From assembly GCF_012395185.1 (NCBI RefSeq), contig NZ_JAAZTU010000006.1, forward strand, positions 84,031-148,030: DNA of 64,000 nt, in the 5' to 3' direction. Position 1 is the stretch's first letter. Every line of letters starts with the position of its first letter. Both the position numbers and the translations under genes were made by a program. The DNA is from Vibrio aestuarianus. Its GTDB lineage: Bacteria > Pseudomonadota > Gammaproteobacteria > Enterobacterales > Vibrionaceae. Below the pieces are notes generated by a model. The model was not told the origin of the DNA, made no database searches, and saw only the letters and a list, made by a program, of their open reading frames with translations. Shown here one piece after another: positions 17,283 to 25,992 of the stretch.

Positions 17283-17774
17283 TCAATCGATCGTTGGGTA
17301 GTTTCCACTAATTTTTGCCCGCTGAGTTTGAACACCTTCAAATTCGAGTTCTTCATCATAGGTAATCAATATTTCATTATTGGCTTGTTTACTTAAACGA
17401 GTATCAAAGAAACGATTATTTACATTGATGAGATCACGCTTTAGTTCTGGTGTTAAGTTGTCTCTGACATGAAGGAATTCAGAATTCAGAGTAAGAAAAA
17501 AGAACGAATTATTTGTAAAGCCTATTATCCCTGAGCTTTTACGCGTTGTACCATCAGATAAAGTAGAAACAAAGGTAAATAGACCGTAATTAGCGTATAC
17601 ATGTAATGAACGCTCTGGATTAAATAATCGACTTTCGATTGTAAATTCTGAACCCAATAAGCGTATCCAAGGGCCAAGGATAATAAGCAAACAAAAGGCG
17701 AGAGATATCTTCCAAAGTGAGAATTTACCAGAAGCCCAACTTACCTTTAAATTGAATATTTTCGATTTTTTCAT
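17283..17774 (-). CDS. Small membrane-anchored periplasmic protein, module 1, second partner
   Basis: 163 residues, not a family I can name. A basic N-terminus is followed by one membrane helix (about residues 20-42, ISLAFCLLIILGPWI), then a roughly 120-residue, beta-rich domain that should lie in the periplasm. It shares with three other small proteins nearby (17725, 25985 and 26425) the layout helix-PW/PY, short beta strands, then a G...G(F/Y)...(D/N)(T/S)xFFLxL stretch (here GIIGFTNNSFFFLTL). It ends in KISGNYPTID, comparable to ATGYFGPLSSI in the module-2 partner. The start overlaps the end of the preceding gene by 50 bases, implying coupling. Probably an accessory of the winged-helix regulator at 18162. 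Confidence 0.65.
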   Translation of the reverse strand: MKKSKIFNLKVSWASGKFSLWKISLAFCLLIILGPWIRLLGSEFTIESRLFNPERSLHVYANYGLFTFVSTLSDGTTRKSSGIIGFTNNSFFFLTLNSEFLHVRDNLTPELKRDLINVNNRFFDTRLSKQANNEILITYDEELEFEGVQTQRAKISGNYPTID

Positions 17775-18150
17775 GTTTTAACCGTTTTCGCATGTGAATA
17801 GTGTTTTTATCAGAGTTTAACTGCGCGACGTTGAGCCTTGATAGATGGTGAATCGAATCGAGCTTAAGCACTTCACTGTCGTCTAGATGGCGATTAATAA
17901 ACTGATAATCCCTGTCGAGAGAGAGCATGAACACGGTGTCGTTGAATACCCCATAGATGCCATACCCATTTCTCACCACTTCATTAGGTAGAAACTGTAC
18001 TGATGAGTAAAAGCCATGTGAGAATTGCAAGTGAATCTCGGCGCGTTGTTTAGTGTAGTCGCTGTATATAGAGAACTCACCGCCAGTTGCATTGATGTAA
18101 GGCACTGCTAAAACCGCAAGAATGATGATAAGTGGTCGCTTTAAATTCAT
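17725..18150 (-). CDS. Small membrane-anchored periplasmic protein, module 1, first partner
   Basis: 141 residues, unnamed. An N-terminal hydrophobic helix (LIIILAVLAVPYI, about residues 6-19) acts as anchor or uncleaved signal, followed by a beta-rich domain with GYGIYGVFNDTVFMLSLDRDY. The same pattern is seen in its paralogues (GIYASLGDSLYFFSLGGDY at 25985; GYYGSLFDTLYMLSV at 26425). The C-terminus FKGKLGFW matches GRFKVWD of the module-2 first partner. It starts at an ATG 11 bases after the regulator stop, with GAGG upstream. By position and layout it resembles the ToxS/TcpH/PsaF type of partner, though without clear sequence similarity. Confidence 0.68.
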   Translation of the reverse strand: MNLKRPLIIILAVLAVPYINATGGEFSIYSDYTKQRAEIHLQFSHGFYSSVQFLPNEVVRNGYGIYGVFNDTVFMLSLDRDYQFINRHLDDSEVLKLDSIHHLSRLNVAQLNSDKNTIHMRKRLKHEKIENIQFKGKLGFW

Positions 18151-18161
18151 GATGCAGAACC

Positions 18162-18713
18162 TCAGTTGTAAATTGAGTGATAGAGTGCAACAGTATATGC
18201 CCAGATACAGACTGTGAGTATTAGGTCACCCCAACGAATATGCCGTTTGTTGTGTTCACAAGTCGAATGGCTTGGTTGGGTCTGTTTTCTTTTAACTTTG
18301 GTGCGTTTAGACGGGGAGCCAATTTCATTAATATATGAAACCTTTCGTTGTTTGGGGCTTTCTCTTAAATTCATGTTGGGCCGTTGGTCTTCACCAACTA
18401 ACTGAATCGATGTCGGGATTTGCAACTTGTATCCATGAGAGGGCACAACCCTTATTTCTGACTCAGGAACGAGAGACTTGAGCTTCTTTCGAAGATGCAT
18501 GATATAGACATTTAGTGAATTCGGACCAACGACACGATTTGGCCATCCCGCTAGATTCAATTGTTGACGAGTACATGGATCATAACTGTTATCATATAGG
18601 ACTTTCAGAACATTAAATTCAATAGAAGTGAGAGACACTGAGTCCAGAAGAATCAGTGGTTCATCATCATAGAGTTCTAGCGCGTCTTGTTTTGAGTTTA
18701 GATATAGCAACAT
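18162..18713 (-). CDS. ToxR-like winged-helix regulator with C-terminal membrane helix, module 1
   Basis: 183 residues. Residues about 15-100 form an OmpR/PhoB-type winged helix: SLTSIEFNVLKVLYDN, the recognition region GWPNRVVGPNSLNVYIM then LRKKL, and the wing RVVPSHGYKL. A basic linker of about 60 residues leads to a single membrane helix at the C-terminus (about 161-179), with only four residues after it. It therefore has almost no periplasmic sensor domain, unlike ToxR or CadC. It starts three bases after the LysM protein stop, at the end of the pilus operon, and is followed by two small membrane proteins. The likely role is control of pilus genes from the membrane; promoter targets are inferred. 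Confidence 0.78.
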   Translation of the reverse strand: MLLYLNSKQDALELYDDEPLILLDSVSLTSIEFNVLKVLYDNSYDPCTRQQLNLAGWPNRVVGPNSLNVYIMHLRKKLKSLVPESEIRVVPSHGYKLQIPTSIQLVGEDQRPNMNLRESPKQRKVSYINEIGSPSKRTKVKRKQTQPSHSTCEHNKRHIRWGDLILTVCIWAYTVALYHSIYN

Positions 18714-18716
18714 GAT

Positions 18717-19547
18717 TTATTCACACTGTGTTTTAGGAAGAAACACAACATCGCCGGGGTAGATCAAATTGATATCTGCCAGATCGGCAAAGTTACCGTT
18801 GATCTGCTTTAACGCCTCTAAGGTGCTCTGATGTTGGTGAGCAATTTTAATTAGCCAGTCATCTTGTTTTACGACGTAGCGAATAGGCTGGCAAACTTGT
18901 GGTTCAGCTTTAACCTTGACGATAATTTCAGGCTCATAGACCTTCACTTCGGAAGTAGAATGAACAGAAAGGTCTTCATAAACAACGAGGTCTGGCTCGT
19001 ATTTGTTTTGTGATGGGAAGTGGTAACGCATTCCAATACTTAACACTTGCAGATCTTTTTCTGGGTCATCGCTAAAGATAAACTTATAGCCGAACTTTAT
19101 TGCGAGTTGCTCATTGAACTCGTACTCCACGCCAAGTTGACTAATGGGTGACCATGCATTCCCTTCTAATAACATACCTGCACCAGCGTAAAGGTTATAG
19201 TGGCGTGACAGCGGCATCGTAGCGAGTAACGAAATATCAGTGCTATTGAATCTTTCTTCGCCAACTTCTGAATACAGGGAGTCCGGTTCTTTCATGGTTT
19301 TAATATGCCCGTAATAACCAGTACTAGCCTCGACTGACCATGTTTTTGTTAGGTCGTAACCTAATAGAAACTGACCACCAAATCCAGAGTCAGATACTTC
19401 AGAATTTGTTTTACCAGCGTTAGTCACGTCAGCACCAATGTAAAACGGCGAAGCATCGGCCAAGCATAGGTTAGGTAGCATTAATAAGCTCGCGATAAAA
19501 CTTTTAGTTGTTAAAGCATTATCGAAAGAAAAAGTCGATAGTTTCAT
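18717..19547 (-). CDS. Outer-membrane beta-barrel protein with C-terminal LysM domain
   Basis: 276 residues. A signal peptide ends near ...LCLADA (about 31). Residues about 33-180 form an OmpA-like eight-strand barrel (FYIGADVTNAGK at the start, LSIGMRYHF at the end). A charged linker (VKVYEPEIIVKVKAEP) leads to a LysM domain at about 225-272 (YVVKQDDWLIKIAHQHQSTLEALKQINGN ... YPGDVVFLP), which binds peptidoglycan. It overlaps the adhesin stop (TAATG), so it is translated with the pilus genes. A barrel tied to peptidoglycan at the end of a usher operon may anchor or stabilise the secretion complex; this is inference. Confidence 0.8.
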   Translation of the reverse strand: MKLSTFSFDNALTTKSFIASLLMLPNLCLADASPFYIGADVTNAGKTNSEVSDSGFGGQFLLGYDLTKTWSVEASTGYYGHIKTMKEPDSLYSEVGEERFNSTDISLLATMPLSRHYNLYAGAGMLLEGNAWSPISQLGVEYEFNEQLAIKFGYKFIFSDDPEKDLQVLSIGMRYHFPSQNKYEPDLVVYEDLSVHSTSEVKVYEPEIIVKVKAEPQVCQPIRYVVKQDDWLIKIAHQHQSTLEALKQINGNFADLADINLIYPGDVVFLPKTQCE

Positions 19548-20587
19548 TAGTACAGTTCCTCAAACATAACAGTGAAGCTTCCTGAATAGGCGCCAGTTTC
19601 CACATCTGTTGAAGGAATATTCTGGTAGCTAACATTGAGATCGAAATTTATCACAGAGCTAGGCGACTGAATCTCGTAGCTTGTTTGGTTATTGTCGAGT
19701 TGATTGACGCCATTTTTAACCCAATCTGTATCCTTACAGTTCGCTTCATTGCACTGAATCGTGTAGGGGATGGATGTTTTTCCTGACGCTGATTTCAGCT
19801 CAAAGTTATTTGTCAGCAGTGTCATCGATAAGCCTGTACTGAACTGGCCTATTGCGGTTATGTTAAATGTCGTTTGAGCTGAAACTGTCTGGTTTGTTGT
19901 GTCGTACACAGGGTTCAAAACCCCGTCGCCTGTAACGTCAATACTCTCCAAACTGTTTGGCGTGTAATCGATATTCACCGTAAAAACGTCTGGAAGAATA
20001 CGGTAGGTCAACGCCCCACCTGCGGAGCGATAATAGTATTTGATGTCAGCTGGAATTGTCGCCGTGTACATACCTTTTTCCTGACCCTGAAGCGCGTTCA
20101 ATAGAGAGGTTGTATCTATGTCGAACGTTGGACGATAGAAATAAAACGGGGTAATGGATTGCGGATATTCAAGTGAGAAGTCCGCACTACAGTTCTGTGT
20201 GTCGTTGTCATAAAGTGTCACAATGTTGCCTGACAAGTGAGAGCTGCTGCATGTCGGTGCTGCTAATGTACTATCGTCCACAATATAAAAGTTTGAAGAC
20301 ACATTGTATTGCAAACCTTTTAGGGCGATTTGAATGTCGACACTCTGTCCGGCATTGTTGGTCAATGCCATTGTGTCGGGTTTATCCGTAACAAAAGCGC
20401 TTGGCAAGAATTGACTCGTTGGAGTAAGGCCATTCGCGATAGACCAGTCACTCAGGGTGTACTGGTTTCCACCGAGAGTGATGGCGTTTTCAAAACGTAC
20501 TTGTTGCCCCTCAATATTGATATTGAGAGTGGCAGCGTAGTTAGGCATAGCCGCGAATAATAGCGACCCAAAAACGAGTCGTTTCAT
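19547..20587 (-). CDS. Probable pilus tip adhesin / large minor subunit
   Basis: 346 residues with a signal peptide (cleavage near NYAATLN, about 18). The mature protein is beta-rich throughout, with three cysteine pairs visible (CSSSH...CS, CNEANC). Size and operon position match the tip adhesins of CS1/CFA-type (alternate chaperone-usher) pili such as CfaE/CooD, which are about 360 residues. Similarity to these was not demonstrable by eye. The start ATG overlaps the chaperone stop (TAATG). Probably the receptor-binding or initiating subunit. Confidence 0.65.
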   Translation of the reverse strand: MKRLVFGSLLFAAMPNYAATLNINIEGQQVRFENAITLGGNQYTLSDWSIANGLTPTSQFLPSAFVTDKPDTMALTNNAGQSVDIQIALKGLQYNVSSNFYIVDDSTLAAPTCSSSHLSGNIVTLYDNDTQNCSADFSLEYPQSITPFYFYRPTFDIDTTSLLNALQGQEKGMYTATIPADIKYYYRSAGGALTYRILPDVFTVNIDYTPNSLESIDVTGDGVLNPVYDTTNQTVSAQTTFNITAIGQFSTGLSMTLLTNNFELKSASGKTSIPYTIQCNEANCKDTDWVKNGVNQLDNNQTSYEIQSPSSVINFDLNVSYQNIPSTDVETGAYSGSFTVMFEELY

Positions 20588-21285
20588 TATTTGCTCTCAC
20601 TTAGAGTCACGTCTTGACGGTAGCTTTCATCGTGGTTAACAATCGTTAATTTTAAGTTCGAAGGATCAATGTTTTTTGGTAGGGGGTAACTACGCTCTCG
20701 ACCCGCAAGAGACATGATCGTTACTTCACAATCTTCCGTAACTTTTTCATTGCATTGATCGACATAAGCACGCACAAAACTGTTGCCTGTGTTGTTGATG
20801 TGCAGTTGACCGTTATCCAAAGAGAGCGAGTAATCAATATTTTGAGCTTGTGCCGGGATAACAAACAGAGGGCGGTAGCCAAAGTTAACGGTAACGGCTG
20901 AGTTAAGTTTTCCTTCTGGATCGTACGGAGACGGTTCGAAGCTGATCAGAAAGTATTGGTCCTTAGTGAAATCACACTTGTTGCCACACAAAGAGCGAAC
21001 ACCAATTTGTTTTTGACGATGAGGCTCTAAGATGGTTTTGTTATGCGTCAGTGTGACGTGCCAATCTTCAAAGTTGTTTTCTGAGTACGGCACTCGCGTG
21101 ATCTCGCCATCCTCAACCACCAATTGAGTAATGTTGGATTGGATGAATTCAGTGATCTTATTACTGTTAGTCAAAGTGAATACGCCGTTTCCATATTCGT
21201 CTCCAACCAATAACATGGTATCGACGTTCATCGCGTTAACAGAGGTTGTGAGAGCGGCAGTCAGTAAAATAGGAAGTTTTTTCAT
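20587..21285 (-). CDS. Pilus chaperone, alternate chaperone-usher type
   Basis: 232-residue periplasmic protein with a cleavable signal (MKKLPILLTAALTTSVNA). Two beta-sandwich halves are suggested: an N-terminal one with FTLTNSNKITEFIQSNITQ and a C-terminal one with NGQLHINNTGNSFVRA, the (N)GxxxxxNTGNxxxR-type strand seen in CS1-type chaperones. Two cysteine pairs (C..C at about 100/104 and C..C in QCNEKVTEDC) are likely oxidised. It lies two bases after the usher and overlaps the adhesin. Its role would be to cap pilin subunits in the periplasm. Confidence 0.75.
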   Translation of the reverse strand: MKKLPILLTAALTTSVNAMNVDTMLLVGDEYGNGVFTLTNSNKITEFIQSNITQLVVEDGEITRVPYSENNFEDWHVTLTHNKTILEPHRQKQIGVRSLCGNKCDFTKDQYFLISFEPSPYDPEGKLNSAVTVNFGYRPLFVIPAQAQNIDYSLSLDNGQLHINNTGNSFVRAYVDQCNEKVTEDCEVTIMSLAGRERSYPLPKNIDPSNLKLTIVNHDESYRQDVTLSESK

Positions 21286-21287
21286 AA

Positions 21288-24071
21288 TCAGTTACCTTCA
21301 GGTCGGTTAAGTACAAAGTTGTGCTCTCGTAGCGCTTCCGAATTGGCGTAGCGAGCAACATTTTCTATGTGTTGACGTTGTTGATGACTGAGTTGAAGAT
21401 CCTTATTTACAGTCAGGTAAACAAAAGAAGTACGGCCTAAGCGAGTAGTTATAAACTCCATCCCGCTGTCAGTCAGTGCATGCAATTGTTCGTTCAGTAT
21501 GTTGATGTCATCGAATTCACCTATGTACATCACGTTAATTTCTTCGTTGTTGCGCACCAACATCATTGATTCCATTGGATTCAAGTTTGGTTGGCAGAAG
21601 TTGGTACCAAAGTTCAGCTGTTTCGCATCATCGACAGACGGCAGATAACATTGTTGGCCGTTACTGGTTAGCGCGAACTGTTGACCTTCCTGTACATCCA
21701 CTTTATGAATGCCAGACGCAATGCTTGATACGCTCAAACAAGCCGGGCCTTCACATTCAATGTCGTGTACATCGTTGCCGAAAATATCTTTGAATTTGCT
21801 AATAAAGCTAATTACACGGCTCACGTTTGAGTTCAGTTCAATTACCGAACCTGGGTGCGTGTAGCCCGTCACGGATTGTTGACCAGTGTTGTGTAAAGCA
21901 ACGCTCTCGACATCAAGCTCGATGGTTGCGGCTTGGTAGTCGTCTAGTGTGATTACTGCTCGGTCATCGTAGATGTATTGTTTTTTCATTACTTGGTTAT
22001 CGGTTCTTACCACCACCAACCCTTTGGTTTTGCGTTCATCGTCATCAAAGCGGATGTTATTTTGGGTATCGACTACTACATAAGCATCACTTTGTGCGGT
22101 AGTGAAACTCACGCTTTCACCACCAATAATTTGGGTGCTACGCAACGTAGCGTTAATCGCTTTTTCTCCGTTGTTTGCGGCGTAGACAAAGCCATCTGCT
22201 TGGTAATGCTCGTCGCGTTTTGCTGCGTATGCTGTTACGTTTGTCACTGCTGCGTTCGGAGAGTTGACGTAGTAACTGTTGCTTGCTGTTAGTCGTAAAT
22301 CTGTATCTTGGTCTTCAACTAAATCTCGCGTCTCTAAGCTATTGGTATACTGGCTAAAACCATTCTCTGTAACGCTAAATCCCGTATTACCCGTTAACTT
22401 AGACGATAAGGGAACAGACCAATTTAAAGAGATAGATAGTTCGCCGTCGTCCCAGTTTGATGTCAGTTGCTCATTGTTGAACGTGACGTTCAAATCGAGT
22501 GTCGAATCGACGATAAACGGGGCGCTCAGACCTGAAGAAACAGACCAATTACTCAGTTCACGGTTGTATAAGCTGCTTTGTTCGATGTAATTAACCGAGC
22601 TATAACCTCGTACCATGTCGCCAATGTTGTAGCTGGTAGAAACGCCTAGTTGTTCTCTGTCACTGGCACCGTATAGATACTCTGCAAACGAGTTTCGCTC
22701 TGGGTTGTTTAGGCGCTCATAAGTAAAGCCCAAGCTGCCAAGGTTCCAATATCCAGACAAATACCAAGCCTCACTATCGATGTTCGAAAAGAAAAGTTCA
22801 TAACGACTGTCGAAGGGAAGGTAGCCTTTAAATCCCAGCTGTCCCATCGCATGTTCGTTGGTCAACGTGCTGCCAATTGCGACCGTCTGTGTTTCCGACC
22901 ATTTATAAGCCAACCCACCTTGAAGGAATGCCACGCCTTCGAATTCGTTAGTTGAAGACACCCCTGATGGTTGGTCTTCGTCACTCTGATAAGTGTCGTT
23001 GTCTTGAAATTGGCCCGCTGCGAGCGAGTAGTCAAATTCGCCTGTGTTCAGAGTGTCTGTATTCGCGTTGTAAATTCGTACCGATTCAGAAGAAACTACT
23101 TGCGTACCCACAGAGATCTCAACGGTTACGTCATAAACTCCGTTGGGTAGCTCTGAATAACTGATGCTTCCTTGACCTTCTTGTACCGACTGCTGCACGA
23201 TGATTTGGTCATCGCGGAAGATCTTGAGTACGCCTTGTGCCTGCGCGTAGAAGTACAATGATTGCTCTTCATTTTTAGCGGTACGGCTTAGGTTCTTACT
23301 CGAAGACAAATTCACGTTTACGTCATGATATTGAGTACTGTTGAGCAAGAAAGAGGTGCTGTTTAGCGCCAAGCGATCTTGGTGGTAGCCTGCCGTTAAG
23401 CGCAGGTTTTGGTACTCAAGGTTGTAGTAGCCGTAATTGAGTTCAGAGGCGTCTTCTTGGTTGCTAAGATAGGTATCGACGTGAACTGAACCATAAGGTA
23501 GTCCCAGAATAAACTGGTCACTTAAGTTCACGTTCAGGTCGTTCGCAAAATCACTTGAGGTGTACAAGCTTGCGTTGTTGATCAAACCTGGATTTGCATT
23601 GTAAGTTGACGCGTAATGCTTCTTGAGTGCTTTCGGTTTGCTCTCCTCAAGCAGCTCTTTGTTCACATAGAGGTACAACTTGTTTGAATGGTAGTCATAA
23701 AAGGTGTCGTAGCTTTTGGGTGTGAGGCTACATAAATTAAGGTCACCTTGACAGTCTATGGTATTCGACTGGCCAACAGTAAAGCCAGCAACTATCTGTT
23801 TTGCCACACGTTCACTTAACCCTGATGACATAAGCCTACTTGCGACTGCTGATGCGTCTTCTGGGTTGCTGAATTTCACCGAATCATAGGTTACTGACAT
23901 AGGAATCGTCAGGTAACTGCCATCAATGTTCTTGAATTCAACATCACGTTCTTGTCGCTGATAGAAATCTTCAAATCCAGCTGGAATATTGAGACCTGAT
24001 TCTGCAAAAGTGAAGTGTGACAAAGTCACCGAACCTAAAATCATTGGTGTAATGAACATGCTATTTTTCAC
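21288..24071 (-). CDS. Outer-membrane usher, CS1/TcfC-type
   Basis: 927 residues from the chosen start. Signal peptide (MILGSVTLSHFTFA), then a usher with the features of the alternate clade (TcfC/CooC/CfaC) rather than FimD. These include LSDQFILGLPYGSVHVDTYLS, a carbohydrate-binding-like E-set (LKIFRDDQIIVQQSVQEGQG, YSELPNGVYDVTVEI), a large barrel (YNIGDMVRGYSSVNY), and a C-terminal CooC-like domain with C..C pairs (DIECEGPACLSV). The GTG whose complement is at 24069-24071 has GGAG eight bases before it and overlaps the pilin stop (TGTGA), so it is preferred over a GTG at 24110 or an ATG at 24059. It exports and assembles the pilus. Confidence 0.85.
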   Translation of the reverse strand: MKNSMFITPMILGSVTLSHFTFAESGLNIPAGFEDFYQRQERDVEFKNIDGSYLTIPMSVTYDSVKFSNPEDASAVASRLMSSGLSERVAKQIVAGFTVGQSNTIDCQGDLNLCSLTPKSYDTFYDYHSNKLYLYVNKELLEESKPKALKKHYASTYNANPGLINNASLYTSSDFANDLNVNLSDQFILGLPYGSVHVDTYLSNQEDASELNYGYYNLEYQNLRLTAGYHQDRLALNSTSFLLNSTQYHDVNVNLSSSKNLSRTAKNEEQSLYFYAQAQGVLKIFRDDQIIVQQSVQEGQGSISYSELPNGVYDVTVEISVGTQVVSSESVRIYNANTDTLNTGEFDYSLAAGQFQDNDTYQSDEDQPSGVSSTNEFEGVAFLQGGLAYKWSETQTVAIGSTLTNEHAMGQLGFKGYLPFDSRYELFFSNIDSEAWYLSGYWNLGSLGFTYERLNNPERNSFAEYLYGASDREQLGVSTSYNIGDMVRGYSSVNYIEQSSLYNRELSNWSVSSGLSAPFIVDSTLDLNVTFNNEQLTSNWDDGELSISLNWSVPLSSKLTGNTGFSVTENGFSQYTNSLETRDLVEDQDTDLRLTASNSYYVNSPNAAVTNVTAYAAKRDEHYQADGFVYAANNGEKAINATLRSTQIIGGESVSFTTAQSDAYVVVDTQNNIRFDDDERKTKGLVVVRTDNQVMKKQYIYDDRAVITLDDYQAATIELDVESVALHNTGQQSVTGYTHPGSVIELNSNVSRVISFISKFKDIFGNDVHDIECEGPACLSVSSIASGIHKVDVQEGQQFALTSNGQQCYLPSVDDAKQLNFGTNFCQPNLNPMESMMLVRNNEEINVMYIGEFDDINILNEQLHALTDSGMEFITTRLGRTSFVYLTVNKDLQLSHQQRQHIENVARYANSEALREHNFVLNRPEGN

Positions 24072-24586
24072 AATGAAAGCTCCGCTAAAACAGATAACTG
24101 GCCTTGGCACAGATTTGTGCCTGTCGGTAAAGCCCCAAAGGATAAGATGACGTCGTATTCGCCACTCTTTAGCTCGTCTGATGTTGTGTTGAAATCCATC
24201 AGCACTGGGTTTGATGAAGTTAGAGGCTGGTTGGCGACAGTAACGCCGACAAAGTCACTAGGTGTTGCTAACGCCTGTTTATCGATATCAAAACACTGCG
24301 CAGTGTTGCCAGTCATGAATAACTGAAATCGAGTTGATTGGTCGGAACTAGGGATATCCGTTTCGACCAGTAACTGGGTCTGCGCATCACGAAAAGTGCC
24401 GGTTTTTGCATCGACCGTTAGCGTTAATGAAGATGGGGAAAACGTGACCTCTGTGATCTGATAAGAAAAGAAATGTTTCTTATCGATATCACTTGTTAAC
24501 TGAAACGTATGAGTTTCTGCATTGGCATAAAAGCTCATAGCTCCTGCATTCAAAAGAACGACAAGTAGGCGAGTTAAGCAATTCAC
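24068..24586 (-). CDS. Second (minor) pilin-like subunit
   Basis: 172 residues with signal peptide (MNCLTRLLVVLLNAGAMSFYANA) and a mature domain of about 150 residues, beta-rich, with one Cys pair (AQCFDID...TNLCQG). It ends LSVLAELSL, like the last strand of donor-strand pilins. Two starts compete: a TTG at 24598 and a GTG at 24586; GGGGA five bases before the GTG makes it the better choice. The gene overlaps the usher start by four bases. Position suggests a minor subunit or pilus terminator. Confidence 0.72.
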   Translation of the reverse strand: MNCLTRLLVVLLNAGAMSFYANAETHTFQLTSDIDKKHFFSYQITEVTFSPSSLTLTVDAKTGTFRDAQTQLLVETDIPSSDQSTRFQLFMTGNTAQCFDIDKQALATPSDFVGVTVANQPLTSSNPVLMDFNTTSDELKSGEYDVILSFGALPTGTNLCQGQLSVLAELSL

Positions 24587-24603
24587 AGTTTTCCCCAAAT
24601 CTC

Positions 24604-25119
24604 TTAAAGTGAAGCTACGTAGCTAGCCGCCATTTGAACGATAACTTGTGCTTCGCCTTCCACCGCCACGTCCGTCACGGGATTTGTATTCTTAACGTTA
24701 AGTTGAACGTAGCCGCCAGTAGCTGATCCTACAGAACCTTGGTCAAGTTTTTGCTGGTCGTTGTAAACTTCAACGTTTGCATCTTGAGTTACTTGGCTAC
24801 CCATCAGAACTTGAGAGGTTACATAAGTCCATGTTGCTTCTGGTTGGCGATCGCCCACGGTTTGATCTTCTGGCGTGAAGTCACGCGCTTCTAGAACCAC
24901 GTTAGAAGAAGTGAATGTGCCATCGGTATTTACATATAAGCTACCTGGTTGAATATCGCCACCAGACTCACCCGTGATGATTAAATTTGAGCTTGGCACT
25001 GAACCACCAATTACACCGCTCCAAATAGCATCTGCAAGTGCTTCATCGGCTGCATATACCGAACCAGAAGTCATTGCGAATGCTGTTGCGCTCATCACGA
25101 AAAATTTATTAAGTTTCAT
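24604..25119 (-). CDS. Major pilin subunit
   Basis: 171 residues. A signal peptide is cleaved near SVYA/ADEAL (about 24). The mature protein has no cysteine and resembles the major pilins of CS1-type pili in size, Thr/Val-rich strands and the C-terminal segment EAQVIVQMAASYVASL. It is the first gene of the pilus operon, with AGGTAAGAA before the ATG. It faces the module-2 regulator across an intergenic region of about 170-255 bases. First position and an ATG start, against GTG starts in the next two genes, fit the high output needed for the main subunit. Confidence 0.75.
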   Translation of the reverse strand: MKLNKFFVMSATAFAMTSGSVYAADEALADAIWSGVIGGSVPSSNLIITGESGGDIQPGSLYVNTDGTFTSSNVVLEARDFTPEDQTVGDRQPEATWTYVTSQVLMGSQVTQDANVEVYNDQQKLDQGSVGSATGGYVQLNVKNTNPVTDVAVEGEAQVIVQMAASYVASL

Positions 25120-25374
25120 ATTTCTTACCTATTATTGATTAATGTATGTATAAAAATAAAAGTTGAACAAAGATTGAAATCATATGCATAATTCGACGTG
25201 GTTGATTTAACGCTAATGGCGTATGAATTGGAAATAAAAGCCCATTAACAGTGCTTTATGCACATAGTTAATAACATTTAATTTGTTAGGTTTATGACTA
25301 GCAAGTGGCTGAAAAGTAGTGTTTTATGTTTTTTTAGGCTACTTTTAATAGGTAGAGGCAATACAGGTAAAAGA
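25120..25374. promoter_or_regulatory. Divergent control region between the pilin operon and regulator module 2
   Basis: AT-rich intergenic DNA holding both promoters. No terminator, and no promoter box was assigned with confidence. It is the natural place for operator sites of the two winged-helix regulators. An in-frame ATG at 25294 could lengthen the regulator by 27 residues, in which case the region ends at 25293. Confidence 0.5.
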
Positions 25375-25992
25375 ATGTTTAAAAAACTTTCTATAGATAC
25401 AATAAGAAGAACCATCACTTTGATAAACAGCGATTCGGGGCAAGAAAATCAACCCTTGGAACTGAATCGAAGTGAATATAATTTACTGTTGGCTTTTTGT
25501 GAGTCACACGGTGAAGTGATCGATAAACAGGTTCTGATAGAGAAAGGTTGGCCAGGTAGAGTTGTTGGGGACAACTCTTTGGCTGTGGCGATCATGAAGT
25601 TAAGGAAAAAATTAGACAGTCTAGAGCTTGGGTTTGAAGTGAATAATTTACCCGGAGAAGGGTATGTATTCATCAATGCAATGAACATCGAGATTGTACA
25701 TGATGAATCTGGCGCTAATAATGATAATGTCGTTGAGGCTAACGAATCAGGCTATGGGAAAGAATTAAACCAAGCACCCATTTTACAAGCTGATGAAGAC
25801 TATACAGATACGTCTATTAATTCTATTCAAGAAGAGTCGTCTGCAACATCTAACGTATTTCGTCGTTGGAGTAAGAAACCTGTGGTATGGGAGATCACCA
25901 TCGCATTGTTTATTGGATTAATCATGTTTTACTTCATCTATCGTGAGGCTTTCGAGTGCTTTGAGTGTTTTGGTGGAGGTGTCGGTGGTTAG
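25375..25992 (+). CDS. ToxR-like winged-helix regulator with C-terminal membrane helix, module 2
   Basis: 205 residues from the ATG at 25375 (AGGTAAAAGA upstream); an ATG at 25294 in frame is less likely because it adds an uncharacteristic hydrophobic leader. The winged helix is at residues about 5-100 (LNRSEYNLLLAFCESHGEV, then GWPGRVVGDNSLAVAIM and LRKKL, wing VNNLPGEGYVF). The recognition region GWPxRVVGxNSL is shared with the module-1 regulator. An acidic linker leads to a membrane helix (about 169-189), then a tail of about 15 residues with Cys pairs (FECFECFGGG). Hardly any periplasmic domain is present. It is divergent from the pilin gene and followed by two overlapping small membrane-protein genes. 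Confidence 0.78.
   Translation: MFKKLSIDTIRRTITLINSDSGQENQPLELNRSEYNLLLAFCESHGEVIDKQVLIEKGWPGRVVGDNSLAVAIMKLRKKLDSLELGFEVNNLPGEGYVFINAMNIEIVHDESGANNDNVVEANESGYGKELNQAPILQADEDYTDTSINSIQEESSATSNVFRRWSKKPVVWEITIALFIGLIMFYFIYREAFECFECFGGGVGG

Noticed and set aside
25120..25293. Invertible promoter (phase-variation switch) for the pilin gene.
   Set aside because: No pair of inverted repeats flanks the promoter region and no recombinase gene is nearby.
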